Assembly (NCBI GenBank): GCA_008933995.1
Contig: WARS01000071.1
Span: 1,029,501-1,093,500, forward strand
From: Datnioides undecimradiatus
Lineage: Eukaryota; Chordata; Actinopteri; Lobotiformes; Datnioididae
Reading direction: 5' to 3'
DNA: 64,000 nt
In this document: positions 1 to 12,145 of the stretch, piece by piece
How positions within the stretch are numbered: the first letter of the stretch is position 1
Layout of the letters: each line of letters starts with the position of its first letter
The notes under the pieces: generated by a model
What the model saw: only the letters and a program-made list of their open reading frames with translations
Told to the model about the DNA's origin: nothing
The model's database searches: none
Made by a program: the position numbers and the translations under genes

Positions 1-93
1 CAGCTGAAACACCTGACAGATCCTGACCAATCAGAGCTCACTGTCTGTTATGATTAGTGTCACGTCATCAGGAAGTGCTAGGGACCAGGACCA

Positions 94-528
94 CTGTAAA
101 CAAAGATGGCTGACATGACAGAAGCCAAAACATCTGTATACCCCTGGTGTCTGGCTGCAGCACAGTACATAAGCCCCGCCCCCTGGTGTCTGGCTGCAGC
201 ACAGTTCATAAGCCCCGCCCCCTGGTGTCTGGCTGCAGTACAGCTCATAAGCCCCGCCCCCTGGTGTCTGGCTGCAGTACGGCTCATAAGCCCCGCCCCT
301 CCATGTCAGCAGATGGTTCCTCATCTCAGCTCGATCTCATCATGCTGATGTTTGTTCAACTGATCATTTCTCTGATCAGTTTGGTTTGAATCAGTTACTG
401 ATGCTGTGAAAAGGGGGCGTGGCCTTGTGAATAACAGTCAAAGCGGGCGGGGCCTCGATACAGTGGCTGCACCCTCTTAATCACTGCTGCACAGACTCTG
501 ACTGCATGACATCACCAGAGCAAGATGG
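94..528 (+). mobile_element. Non-autonomous transposon copy A with 39-bp internal repeats
   Basis: The left end (94-114) carries CTGTAAACAAAGATGGCTGA, which is the reverse complement of the right end of copy C at 46399-46419. Inside are four 39-bp units (see separate entry), then a block shared with copy C (CCATGTCAGCAGATGG and a TGATCATTTCTCTGATCAGT palindrome), then GCACAGACTCTGACT, shared by all three copies. The right terminal repeat is not visible here, so the copy appears 3'-truncated; its right limit is approximate. No coding capacity. Confidence 0.55.
146..301 (+). repeat. 39-bp minisatellite, four units (copy A)
   Basis: GGTGTCTGGCTGCAG recurs at 146, 185, 224 and 263, exactly 39 bp apart, each unit ending in ATAAGCCCCGCCCC. 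Because 39 is divisible by three, all frames stay open across the array, which produces spurious repeat peptides (SGCSTAHKPRPLV). Confidence 0.9.
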
Positions 529-2132
529 CGCCGCCCGTACCAACTAAAAATCATTACATCTGTTGCACCTGAAGGCCTCCGTCTGTCATCGTACTCAAGA
601 TGGCGTCTGAGAGGTTTTGTGGCCCTTTAATGACATCACATCACATGATGTGTCACTCGACCACAAGACGGCAGTCAGCCATAAAACTGCCATCGACCAT
701 TTCAGGCGACGACTGATGCTGTTGTTTCTGTGCCGAGGACGACAGAACGAGACGTGTTCTGCTGGAGCTGCACTGCAGCACACGCACACACACACACGGT
801 GCAGCCAGTGACAAAATGCAGGTATAGATGAGGTCACTGTGTGAATCTGCAGGTGTGTCACTGGTGCATGTGTGTGTGTGTGTGTGTGTGTGCATGTAGC
901 AGCTGGGGTCACTTCAGGACATCCCTTAATCAATTACCCTTAAACAACTGAATGACGGATCAAACAGCAAACTGGAGATTTAATCAGGTGTGACGGGGTG
1001 TCATGACTTTACCCAGCATGCATCTCTCTTCCTTGTGATGGGTTAAACTGTAAATTGTGTATCAGACTTCCTGTATAATGTGATTGGCTGCAGCTTAACG
1101 AGCGTTAACGAGCTCCAGTCAATCAGACTGAACCTGTGCTGATTCTGCTTCACAGCCGACTTTCCCTTTAATTTGTCCCATTTGCCAGCGAGCCGCTCTG
1201 TCCTGCAGCAGACTCATTAAGAAGCGTTTAAAGCTGGAGGACGGTGCTCGTTTCTGCGCTGAATCATCTCAGTTAACGGCGCCTCAGTGCGCTGCTCGAG
1301 GGCACTTAAGAGCTCAGACTGGGAATTAAACCTCCAACTTCCAAAAAACCAATAAACCGTTGTCTGTTTCCCAGAATTCGAGCCGCTTGGCGAGGTGCTG
1401 CGTCCCTGTTCGGGGCGTCATTGTTGAGTTCATTCAAACTTCAGGCGATGATGTGGGTTTTAAAAATAGAAAGCAGAGGCAGCCGCGGGGAGCGGCGCCG
1501 CACGGCCGGGAAAACGGATTTTCATTCAAGTGTCGAAACGTTGTTTTTAATAAACGAGGCTGAGTAATAAACAGATAAACAACAACAGCTCTTCAGGAAT
1601 AAAAACAAACCAGAGAGGGAGAAACAGCCTGAGCGAGAACCTGCAGCCCCGCCCTCACATGACCTCTGACCTCTGAAGCACCAACACACACACGATCCAT
1701 TAAACTCCCAGATGAACTGAACAGGTCGATGTCTCTGCATGTGACGCTGATTTTAGGCGACACTCACTGGAGCAGCAACTTGGATTCATCCGCAGCTGAA
1801 AACAGTCCCTATTAAACACAAACAGTGTTTTTAATCACACATTTCATTTGTGAGGTGATAGGTCGTCCGTTGGAACAGACAGGAAGTCAGACTGCACTGA
1901 GAGACCAACTGATGTGTTTTTTGTAAAATGGGATTCATATTGTGTGTGAAATGTGTCGTCCCTTTTTACTGCTGTATTTGAACGCACCGTAAGAGCAGCG
2001 TGCATCTGCACTGTGGCCTCATACAACGGGCCGACGGGCCGACGGGCCTCAAACGCAGCATGAACACAGACACTCTGCAGCGGCCGTATTAAAAAGAAAA
2101 AGGACAAAGCTTCGGTGTTTACTTCAAGGTCA

Positions 2133-2170
<38 letters not shown>

Positions 2171-2673
2171 TGTAGCTGTCAGTAGGTCAGACAGTAGCTG
2201 TTGAAGTCTGAGGACAGAAGGTCAGCCTGCTCCAACCAGCACTTCACTGATCTTTGAAGTGTGTGTGTGTGTGTGTGTGTGTCTGAAACAGCATGAACAC
2301 ACATCTATGAATCCATTAGACCACACACACTATACACTCTGTCAGATCCGTCTGATTTTTAGCTGTTTCCTGTGAATTCTGGGTAAATTGAGACTCGGCC
2401 TCATTCATGTGCTGTCAGGAAAAATGGGAAAAATGAGTTTCTATTTGCAAACATGCTTTTATTGTTTCTTATTATTCAGTCACTCTGTGAATTCATGCTG
2501 CTGATCAGTCCGCTGGTCTGACTGAAACTCACTCTAGACGCTGCAGAAAGGTTCAGGACGCACAGACCGAAACAACCAGAGAGCGCGAGGAGACGACAGG
2601 TCGGTGCAGGAAACAGGAAGCTGAGCCGCAGACGGAGGAGGACGTGAAACAGCGCCACCTGCTGCACCACTGA

Positions 2674-2675
<2 letters not shown>

Positions 2676-2742
<67 letters not shown>
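2676..2742 (+). repeat. Inverted (CA)n-(TG)n pair
   Basis: (CA)14 is followed by a six-base spacer (TTTCCG) and (TG)n. The two arrays are complementary and could fold into a hairpin with a stem of more than 25 bp. Confidence 0.9.
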
Positions 2743-2744
<2 letters not shown>

Positions 2745-2877
2745 GTCATGCCTCATGTTTCTCTTTTTATCTCCATGTTGCTGAGTCAGCACATCATCCC
2801 CACACATGGCCAAAAGTCTGTGGACGCCACCTGCCTCTGCCTTTCTCCTTGTTTCATCAGCTGAAACGCAAACATTG

Positions 2878-2880
<3 letters not shown>

Positions 2881-2931
<51 letters not shown>

Positions 2932-2959
2932 TAATAATAATAATAATAATAATAATAAT
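2881..2959 (+). repeat. (TAA)n microsatellite
   Basis: About 26 TAA units with one interruption (ATGATAA). Confidence 0.98.
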
Positions 2960-3097
2960 CAATAAGATCATTCCTTCTCTCTATCCTAACCAGTTAAACC
3001 AGCGTTCTGCATTCGTCTGTTTTAATTAACGATGATGTCACAGTCACATGCTACACCGTCACAACCGTCTGCATACTTTTGGCCGTTTGCTGCACTA

Positions 3098-3560
3098 ACT
3101 TCTCTTCCTCTCCCTCTGGTCTGTCCTTCATCCCTTACCTCCTCTCCTTCCTCCTTATTCCCTTCCTTTGTTACCTTTCCTTTAATCTTCCCTTCCCTTC
3201 TGTTCTTCTTCCTCCATCCTTTCCTCTTCATCTCCTCCTTCCTTCGTCTTTCCTTGTCCTGTTTTCTCCTTTATTCCCTTCATTGCTTCGCCTCCTTCCT
3301 TCCTTTCGTCCCTTCCTCCCTTTTCCATCCTTCCACCCTCCCCTTCTCTCTCACCTCCTTTCCTTTCTAGGTCTCTCTATCTCTCTTTACCTCCCACCAC
3401 TTGTGTTACCTCATCTCTCTCTTGCTTTCTCTCAGTCCATCTCTTTTATCCTCCACCTCTCTCTCTCTCTTCATCCTCCCACTCTTTCTCTCTCTCCACC
3501 ACCTGTCTGTCTCTCTCCTCGTCCCTCTCCCTGTCTTCCTCTCTCTGTAATTACCTCCTT
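3098..3560 (+). repeat. Pyrimidine-rich tract (about 460 bp)
   Basis: The plus strand is almost entirely C and T (TTCC, CTCC, TCTC words). Several long open frames across it on both strands are low-complexity artefacts. Confidence 0.85.
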
Positions 3561-4820
3561 CGTATAAAACCTGAGAGGATTTGAAGCGGCAGGAGACTCG
3601 CCTCGCCCCCGTTTGCTGCTCTTTCATCTTCCTCTCTTTCTCCTCTGTTTCCAAACTCCCTTTCTCTCCTTCTCCTCCTCTTCGTTTCCCCGTTCCTCCC
3701 CGAACAAACTCTGCCCGAGTTACAACTTCATACACATGTAACCTTGTTTACGCCTCGGTGGCGTCTGCGGTAGCCTGTGATCTCGTTTCCTGCAGCTCAG
3801 TCTTCACCTTCCTCCCTCAGGACGGTTTCATCCTATTTGCAGTTGGGACCTATAAGCATCGTCCTGCAGGATGATGGGGTTGATGCAGGTGTAGCTTGTG
3901 ATAAGGTCCTGCTTTATGTTGATCTGATCAGTTCCGTTTACCTGTCGTGTAGTTTAACAAGTCGTGTCAAAGAAAAACTAATTCACTTTCTAACAGGAGG
4001 TGAGATGTTCAGACACAGCTGGAGTCAGGACACGTTAGCCTAGCTTAGCTTAAAGACTGGAAGTGGAGGGAAACTGCTAGCCTGACTCTGTACAAACACA
4101 CAACAACCACCTCAAAAGCTCACAAACCCAGGCTGCCTCAAGGAGACGCTGCAGACACGTCGAACCCTCAAACTCCTGGAAACAATGACTCAGACGCCAG
4201 AGTTTGCAGTTAGTCACATGACACATGTTTCCTCAGGACTTCAGTCTGCGTTGATCACAGTGGTTAATTAACAAAGACAACCAGTTACAGTCATTGCTGA
4301 CCTGTTGTCTACAGCAGCTGTAATATGAATTTAGCTTAGCATGGAAGTAGCCTAAAACAAACAGCCAGTGATGGTTGGGGTTGCAGTGACTCTGCAGTGA
4401 CAACTTCCTGTTTCATTGTCGCCACAGAGACGTTGCACTGTTTGGTCCCACCCTGAGACCAAGACCAAAGCCCCCGCTCAGGTTACCGTGAAACTAATGT
4501 TAGCTTCAGGGGCTAACGCACCTGTGCAACACCTGTTTGCCCAAACTGTCCACTTATTCACTTCTGTAAACCCTTGTATCCATGGTTACATCCATGCTCG
4601 TCTCTCATTGGTTGAACTTGGAGAGTAGAGTTGCAATAATTCATGTTTTAAAAATCCTAAATATCAAATATGTTGGAAATGATCAGAGCGATCTGGGACG
4701 ATACACTGACACCACAACAGACTTTAAAATGCTGTTTCCAGTGTTTCAGCAACCAAACAAAACTAATGAAACATCAACAACAACGAGAGACGCAGGAAAA
4801 ATAAACATATGACTGCACAT

Positions 4821-4850
4821 CACCAATAACCAATAACCAATAACCAATCA
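4821..4850 (+). repeat. (ACCAATA)n short tandem repeat
   Basis: About four 7-bp units of ACCAATA. Confidence 0.85.
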
Positions 4851-5960
4851 CCTGATGTTTCCATCATTAAAACAGTGACAGTGTTTGGTTGGTTGTGTAA
4901 ACATGATAATAAATAAAGTAAATAAGATATAAAGCAAAATGAAAGATGCGCTGAGCGGGATGATGGGAAATGGGGGTTTCTGATGAGTCAGCATCATCGC
5001 GCTCCCGGTCGTTATGCCAAGGTAGCGTTTTATTGGTCAATGATACACAGTTTAAAATGTAGCACGCAGCGCTTTGATGCGATGAGCTGGATTCTTCAGT
5101 TCACATTCTCCCTTTTCATCACTTTGCATCCTCGTCTGTCTCCTTCCTGTCACCCTCACTCTCGCTCACTCGCTTCCTGACACTCAGTCTCTTTCTCCCG
5201 TCACTTCCCAGACAGCAGACAGTTGTGCAGCGTCAGGAGTTACAGTTATAGTTTAGGTTTGATGGCCTGAGTGTGTGTGTGTGTGTGTGTGTGTGCAGAC
5301 CAGCTGAGCAGAGGACGCAGATGCAGGACTTCAGACCTCAGCAGCCTCCACTAACACTGCTACAGCTCTGCCTTCAGTCCCGCTGTGTCGAGCTGGAGTA
5401 AGAGCACGTAAGTTCATTAGGAACCAGTCTGTGACAGGTCGCTGCCACGGGAAATCAAAACCGACCTTGACACGATGCTTCAGCGCAAAGCAGCCGTCCC
5501 AACCAATCAGAAACACACAATCTCATACCAGGAAGTTTAGTCAGCCCGGTGTGACTCAGTATAAACGTACTGAGTGTTTGATGATATTCAGAAACAGCGA
5601 CATCATTACATCGTTCTTCCGCTCATGCAACAGCTTTCAGCTGTTAAACCTGATCAGTGCAAATGTTTTCAACAAGCAGTGGAAGTTTGCAGTGTCAGTG
5701 GCGTTTACAGGCAGCAGCTGTGTGAGTAGGGAATGTCAGAAATGGTTGCTAATACCAGCGGCTACAGCAGGACCAACGGCAGCTGCAGCATTTAAACAGT
5801 CAGCAGCAGCAGTGGATGTGAGTAATACAGTTACAAACGCTAGCTAGCATTATCAATAGCAGTTAGCAGCATGGAACGTGGTTAGCAGGGTCAGCAGCAG
5901 TTGTTAGCAGTGGTGGAAACAAGCAGGATCCATTGCAGTGAACAGTGTCAAACAGCATGA

Positions 5961-6050
5961 GCAGCATCAGCATTGACACAGGCTGCAGCAGCATCAGCAT
6001 CGACAGAGGCTGCAGCAGCATCAGCATCGACAGAGGCTGCAGCAGCATCC
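5961..6050 (+). repeat. 27-bp minisatellite, about three units
   Basis: GCATCAGCATCGACAGAGGC plus TGCAGCA recurs with a 27-bp period. It sits in a wider stretch (5.85-6.25 kb) rich in GTTAGCAG and GCAGCA words. Confidence 0.85.
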
Positions 6051-8751
6051 ATCTGCAGCAGTTAGCATCATCTGCAGCAGTTAGCTTTATTTGCATCAGT
6101 TAGCAGCATCTGCGGCAGTTAGCAGTATCTGCAACAGTTAGCAGTACCACTAGCAGTTAGCATCATCTGCAGCAGAAACAATCACTGGTTAGTCATATCA
6201 TACAGTTAGCACTGGTTAGCCCTATTAATGGCAGAAGCAGCAGCAGAACCTGTTAGCTGTATCCTGTGCAGTATCAGTGAGTGGGAGGAGTCTGCGTTCA
6301 GTGAAACACACCAACACCACCAGGATCCACCCTCCAGAGACCATCAACAGCTGCAGTGAGATATCTTCAACATCTTATAACGTCTGTACCGTCTGTACGG
6401 GTTAAGCTGCGTTTTCTTTCTGCTGACTTGACATTTATGCGACTGGGCATGCATCGCTCTTAAAGCCTGTGCAGCTGCAACAACAATAGCATTATCCAGT
6501 GAAGACCAGTGCAGACCGATAGCAGTAAACATCAAAATACCTTTCCTCCAACTTTACCTTTCCTACTCTCTGCTCTGCTGCCACCACCGAACCCCCTTCT
6601 GGCTGTCCCGTTAGCTAGCAGCGGCTAGCGAACATCCCTGCAGCTCGCTCGCTAAATAATTGAGCGATGGTGCACTTGAGTGTCTTAACACTTCACTTCA
6701 CTTCACCGCGCCCCCAACGGGACCGGCTTATTTTGGGCTGCTGCCTCTTCTCCACAGAGCTCTGCCCTCAAAATGCACAGTAATGAAACGCTGAACAATG
6801 GAAAACTCCGAGACGAGAATCAACAGCATCGTAGCGACTGATGATTTAAATTTAGCTTCGGAGCAGGAAGGGCGAGTTGTGATGAGCGTGAGATTGACAT
6901 AAACTGAGAGAGTAGAAAGAAGGAGTGAGGTAGAACAGATGAGAGCAGGTGCGGATGATAAATCACGATGTTCGCTCTGTTTACGTTATGGCGTTGGGTC
7001 GTCTGTGCTGGGAAAGTTTCCGTTTTGTTTTGTTTTCCTTTAGGTGAGTTACTGAACAAATAGGTCAAGTTATGAATTTTTCATTGACTTTACAGTTTTT
7101 CCCTCGGTCCTGCAGGGAGTCGGCTGCAGCGCAATGAGCGGAGAGAGAAACGCTGGATCATCCTCAAACCTTTAAATGCACCTCGCAGTGAAAACACGCT
7201 TCACTCTGAGTAACCACAGGGAGACGAGTCACCACACAGAACAATCAGACATGAAACGCAGCTTTTACTGTTAAAATGGATTTTCATTGATTTCTGCACG
7301 AAGCTCTCCTCAGGCTTTAATGATTGCACCTTGGGAGCTATAACTGAGGACTACATCTCCCAGGAGACCTCAGCAGCACCGGTGACCTCAGCAGCACCGG
7401 TGAGCTCAGCACCAGTCCAGAGCCTGATGACACACACTGCAGGAGCTCAGACACATCAGCCGTGGATCTGCGACAATAATAAATTATTATTAAATTTATT
7501 ATTAAAAACTGTCTTTGGATCTGAGAGCGCGCTCATGTTTGATGGTTTTAGGCTGTTTGAACCTTCATCAGTTTGTCATGAGTGTGTTAAACACACTCTC
7601 TCTCACGATTTCTTATAAATGAATGATCTTCAGAGTTTTAACAAACTGTCTCTAACGAGCTGAAGCTGCTTCCAGTTCTTTGGATTCAAATGAAACAGAA
7701 ACGTGTTTTCAAACCAAACGTGATGAAAGACGCCTCCTCCTTCAGACTCATCTGGCCCAGTTCAGGTGAGCTCGATCCAAACTCTCCCGCAGCTCAAACA
7801 ACCAGAGCAAAGCCGCCAACAGGCGCTCTGTGCCAGCACGGCTGACGTGTTTCTGCAGGAGTTACAGTGCAAACGTCATCCAGGTGTGACATTACTTTCT
7901 ATTTGTGTTCGACTGCTAAAGGCTCACCGACGTCACCACCAGTCTGCTCATAAACTCCTCATAAAACCCTGTTTTTAGAGCTGTTAGGGCAGAAAGATCC
8001 GGTCTGCAGACTGTTTAAAGATAACAACTCTGCTTCCTGCAAAATGTCGTAATTAGAATGTAAATGAATCAAAAAGCATCTTTCTGCAGCAGAACGAGCA
8101 CAAACTCAAGTTCCCATCCTGCACGACAGCATCTAGTCCTGGATGCTGGAGTTTCCCACGACAACTGAATGCACCACAAGGTCAACTCAGTCTCTTGGAC
8201 TGCAGGTCACCGTGGCTGCACGAAGGCTCTGCCACAGAGTCTCCTCAGGGCTGGAGCTTCCTCTCTGTTTCAGCATTCATAGAAATGTTTCAGTTTAAAC
8301 CAGCGTGTTGATGAAACGAGACGGTCCCTGATGTGGAGCAGAGACGTTCAGACCGACTCCACGTGTGTTGGTCCTGAAAGCAGCTGCACAGTTAAACCAC
8401 AGTGTTCCTGCATCAAACCAGTGAAGCAAAAGTACAGATATTAATATTTTGCTCATTGTTTGCTGTCGTTGCAGATCGTTGTAGGGAATCATAAACATCG
8501 TCTCTTTGTCTCCAGCAACAAGCTACTCTGAATCACCAACAGTTTTGCATTAACACACGATAAAGCGTCCAAACGACCAAACGACGGGACTGAGTCGCAT
8601 CGCGTCTCTGAAAAGCTCCTGCGAAACATAAATGATGCAGGACGCCGCAGACAAAAGGCGCTTTTATGCCTCAGTTGCTCCAGCGCACTGGTGTCACTGG
8701 TCCGCTCCCAGAAGCTGCAGCTCAGCTCGACCTCGGTCAGCTGCACGAGAT

Positions 8752-8829
8752 GAGGAAGAGGAAGAGGAAGCAGAGGAAGCAGAGGAAGAGGAAGCAGAGG
8801 AAGAGGAAGCAGAGGAAGAGGAAGCAGAG
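8752..8829 (+). repeat. GAGGAA/GCAGAG purine repeat
   Basis: GAGGAAGAGGAAGCAGAGGAAG-type units encode poly-Glu on one strand and Leu/Pro on the other. It is the source of two spurious ORFs (8489-8860 minus, 8632-8874 plus). Confidence 0.9.
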
Positions 8830-8984
8830 GCGCTCGCCGTGTGTTTGCAGTATTTAGCATCGACTCATGTTTGATTTAAAACGAGCTGCAGATTTATTCA
8901 CATGCTGCGTCGCACGACACGCGAGGTACAGCCCTGCTGAGGAGCGCAGCAGGAAGTCAGGCTTTAATCGAGTTAAACCTTCAT

Positions 8985-9570
8985 CTAAACCTCCGACTAA
9001 ACCTGCTTCAGTCCTTTAATCAACTCTGATCAGCTCCAGATCAAATCAGCCTGAACACTGACCTGCACATAAACCTAATCTGAGTCTAAATTTAATCCCA
9101 AACACATCCTTCATTCATCAAATCTAAACTGAAACCAGACTAAACTAACCCTGATTCTAATATAAACCAGCCAAAAACACTTTATTCTGACATTAACTCA
9201 AAATTAACCTTAATCTTAATTAAAACCTAATCCAAATCCAAAACTAAACCCAGTTTCTACCTCAAACTACCCTTAAACATAATCTCAATCTAACCTCAGT
9301 CTAAATTTAAAATCAATTCTATCATAAATATAATCCCAGAGCATCTCTTAAACCTGTTCCTAACCAGGTTTCAACCCAAACCTCACCCCAAACTTAACCA
9401 AGTCTAATCTAATCCTTAAAGCCATTTTCAACTTTAATCTAAACAGATCCAATCCCTGCCTCATGCTCGAACTGAACCTCGACCCAAACCTGAGTTTAAA
9501 CTAAATCTACTCCTAATTTAAACCTAACCTAACCCTAAACCCAGTCCTAATCCAGACCTGAACCTGTTTC
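8985..9570 (+). repeat. G-poor degenerate CTAAAC/AACCTAA repeat region
   Basis: About 585 bases of plus strand are almost free of G runs and built from variants of TCTAAACCTAATC, becoming AACCTAACCTAACCCTAAAC near 9521-9540. The pattern is too irregular for a clean tandem repeat but strongly strand-biased. Confidence 0.6.
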
Positions 9571-10084
9571 TAACTGATGCATTTTCCCTGTAAGTGCAAA
9601 CTCAGCTTCACTCACACGCCCCAGAGCCCCTCAGCAGAGCTTCACCCGCAGACACAACAGCGCTAATCCTGAGACTAAGAGCCAGACGACCGCAGAGACA
9701 CAGGCTTTAATCTCAGGCTCAACCTGGGTTTAACCTTGAACCCTGAACACACACACACACACACACACACACACTACTACGCTGCAATACACACACACAC
9801 TGCACAGAATTACACCCGATGTGCATTCACACATGATGCACAGGAGGCTTTACGCACACGCCAGACGCACTGAGTGCACAGGTATTACAGGCATGATGAA
9901 CTTGTGGTGGACACACACACACACTGACACACACATGCATGCATGCTCACACACACACACACACACACACACAGTTGTATAGCCTCCTATTATTAGCAGC
10001 CAGATGCAGCAGAGCTTCTTACCGTTCTGAAGACAATGGAGACGCCTTCCATTCATTTACACTGGAGAGAATAAAACACACACA

Positions 10085-10390
10085 CCTTCACACACTCACA
10101 CACACACCTCTCTCTCTCTCTCACTATCTCTATCACTCGCTTGCCCCGTCTCCTCCTCCTGCTTCTTCTTCTGCTTCTTCCTCTGAGCCTGCCCTCCCTA
10201 CTCCTTCCCTCTCTCCTCTCTCTCTCTCACCTCCTCCCTTGCTTTGTCTACCTCCCTTGCCCAGCCACTCCCCCAACTCCTCCTCCTCCTCCTCCCTCGC
10301 CCTCCCTCCTCTCCCTCTTTGCCTTTCCTTTCATTTTAACCTCTGTCCTCCTTTCCTCCCCCCCCCCCCCCCCCCCCCCCGCCCCCCTCC
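10085..10390 (+). repeat. CT-rich tract with a poly(C) run
   Basis: TC, CTCC and TTCC repeats lead into an uninterrupted C run of about 23 bases (about 10358-10380). Confidence 0.85.
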
Positions 10391-10936
10391 TCTCTGGGTG
10401 TATTCTCCGTGGAGATGCATGGTTGCTTTCTTGACAGCCTCTCCTCCACGTGTCTGCTTGTGTGCGAATGTGTGTGTGTGTTTTCACTCTCCAGTGCACA
10501 CACACACAGCCTGTCAGTCACATTCATGTGCACTCAGCCATTCACACACACTTTCACACACACACACGCACACAAAGCAATATTCATCTGGTCCCGGCAG
10601 CGAGCGTGCACTCATCTTCTCTGACACACATCTGATAGCTCTCGCTTGCTCGCCCGCTCTCTCCATCCTCCTCTCTCTTCTGCACACGCACACACACGCG
10701 CACACACACACACCTTCCTCTCATTAACTCGTCCTCCCTCTCTGCACACACCTCTCTCTCTCTCTGTTTACTCTCTCACATGCAGCTCACGGCGCAGCAA
10801 CCTCACAGCGACACACCCCTGAACGTGCAGGCGTCACGTCTCCTCCCTGACACGGGCGCGATGTACAGTAAACGCTCCAGACTTACATGTGTGCGTCGTC
10901 ACGCGGTGCGTGTGTGTGCGGTGGGAGAATTAGCAT

Positions 10937-10938
<2 letters not shown>

Positions 10939-10972
<34 letters not shown>
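10939..10972 (+). repeat. (CA)n microsatellite
   Basis: About 17 uninterrupted CA units. Confidence 0.97.
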
Positions 10973-10974
<2 letters not shown>

Positions 10975-11069
10975 TAGGTGACAGGTGTGGCTGTGAGTTT
11001 GGGACTGTGAGCCTCTGTGGTGTGACTGCAGAGTGGAAATGCTGCGGCCTGCTCAGGGAACTGCAGCGT

Positions 11070-11070
<1 letters not shown>

Positions 11071-11134
<64 letters not shown>

Positions 11135-11152
11135 CACACACACACACACTCT
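11071..11152 (+). repeat. Long (CA)n microsatellite
   Basis: One of the longest dinucleotide arrays in the window, roughly 40 CA units with CT interruptions, running into the pyrimidine tract that follows. Confidence 0.98.
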
Positions 11153-11155
11153 CTC

Positions 11156-12145
11156 TGTCCCTGTCTCCTCCGCTTCCTTCCGTCCTCCTCGGCACTTTTC
11201 TCTCCTTCCTTGTTTCCTTCTGTCTTGTCCCCTCTCCTCCTCATGTCATTTCCTCCCTAACTCATCTCCTTCCTCGTGTCGTTCCTCCCATGTCCACTTT
11301 CCTTCCTCCACTGCCTCCTTTCCTCCTCCCTTCCTTCCTATATCTGCTCACTCTTGTTCCTCCTCCTACACAACCTTGTTGCCTCTATTTCCTCCTCTCC
11401 TTTCATTTTCTCTTTTTTCTTTTCTATCTGCTCTATTTCTATTTCCTCCTGTCCTATTCTGCTTCCTCGTCGCCTTCTTTATCCTCACGTGTCTCCTTCT
11501 CCTATTTTCTATTTTCCTATGTGTTTCCTCCATCACCTCCTCGCCTCCTTTCCCTCTCTACCAGTCCACCTGGCTTGTCTCCTGCTTTCCTTCTCTTACT
11601 GTACCTCCTCTCCTCCCTTGTTCTTTCCTTCTCTCCTTTCTGCCTCGCTTCCTCCTCGTTTGTTTCCTATCTCCTTCCTTCTCTGATTTATCACCTTTCC
11701 TCCTCAGTCGTCTGTTTCCTGCTTCCTGATATTTCCCATTTTCCTCACTTTTCCTTGTCTCCTTCCTCATTTCCTTTTCCTCTTTGGGTCCTTTTTTCTC
11801 CTGTTTCCTTCCCTACTTCCCTTCTTCTCCCTTCTCCTGCTCACTTCCTTCCTTTCCTTCCTTTCTCTGCAGCTATCTCCTCCTCTGCTGCCTTCATTTC
11901 TCCTTCCTCATCCTTTCCTGGATCTTCTCCTCTTCTCCTTCTTCTCAGGTCATTTCCTCCACTACAGCCCAGTTTCCTCCTCTCTATTGTTTCCTCTCCC
12001 TCTTGTACATCCTAATGTTTACTTTCCTTGTTTCCTATGCATCCTTTAACTCATCTCTTTTCTTATTTCCTTCCTATGATCTCGTCTTCTACTTATGTCC
12101 TTCCTTTACTTCCTTGTTTCCTACCCTTTAGAAGTCCGTCCTTTC
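11156..12145 (+). repeat. Pyrimidine-rich tract (about 1 kb) following a CA repeat
   Basis: Nearly 1 kb of C/T-rich sequence (TTCCTCC, CTCCTTCC words) starts right after the CA array at 11071-11152. It yields Ser/Phe/Leu/Pro ORFs up to 315 codons that are artefacts. The IQSEC-sense (minus) strand is purine rich here. Confidence 0.85.

Noticed and set aside
78-389. ORFs with SGCSTAHKPRPLV-type repeats at three loci
   Set aside because: The period is divisible by three, so frames stay open. Sequence identity between loci is at DNA level in all frames.
146-414. CRISPR-like look of evenly spaced repeats
   Set aside because: The 39-bp units are directly tandem with no unique spacers, in vertebrate-type sequence, and recur inside a dispersed element.
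8489-8874. Leu/Pro-rich and Glu-rich ORFs on opposite strands
   Set aside because: Both derive from the GAGGAA/GCAGAG simple repeat.
9939-12015. Long plus-strand ORFs (262, 280 and 315 codons) rich in Ser, Pro, Leu and His-Thr
   Set aside because: They are translations of CA repeats and pyrimidine tracts with no domain or unique sequence.
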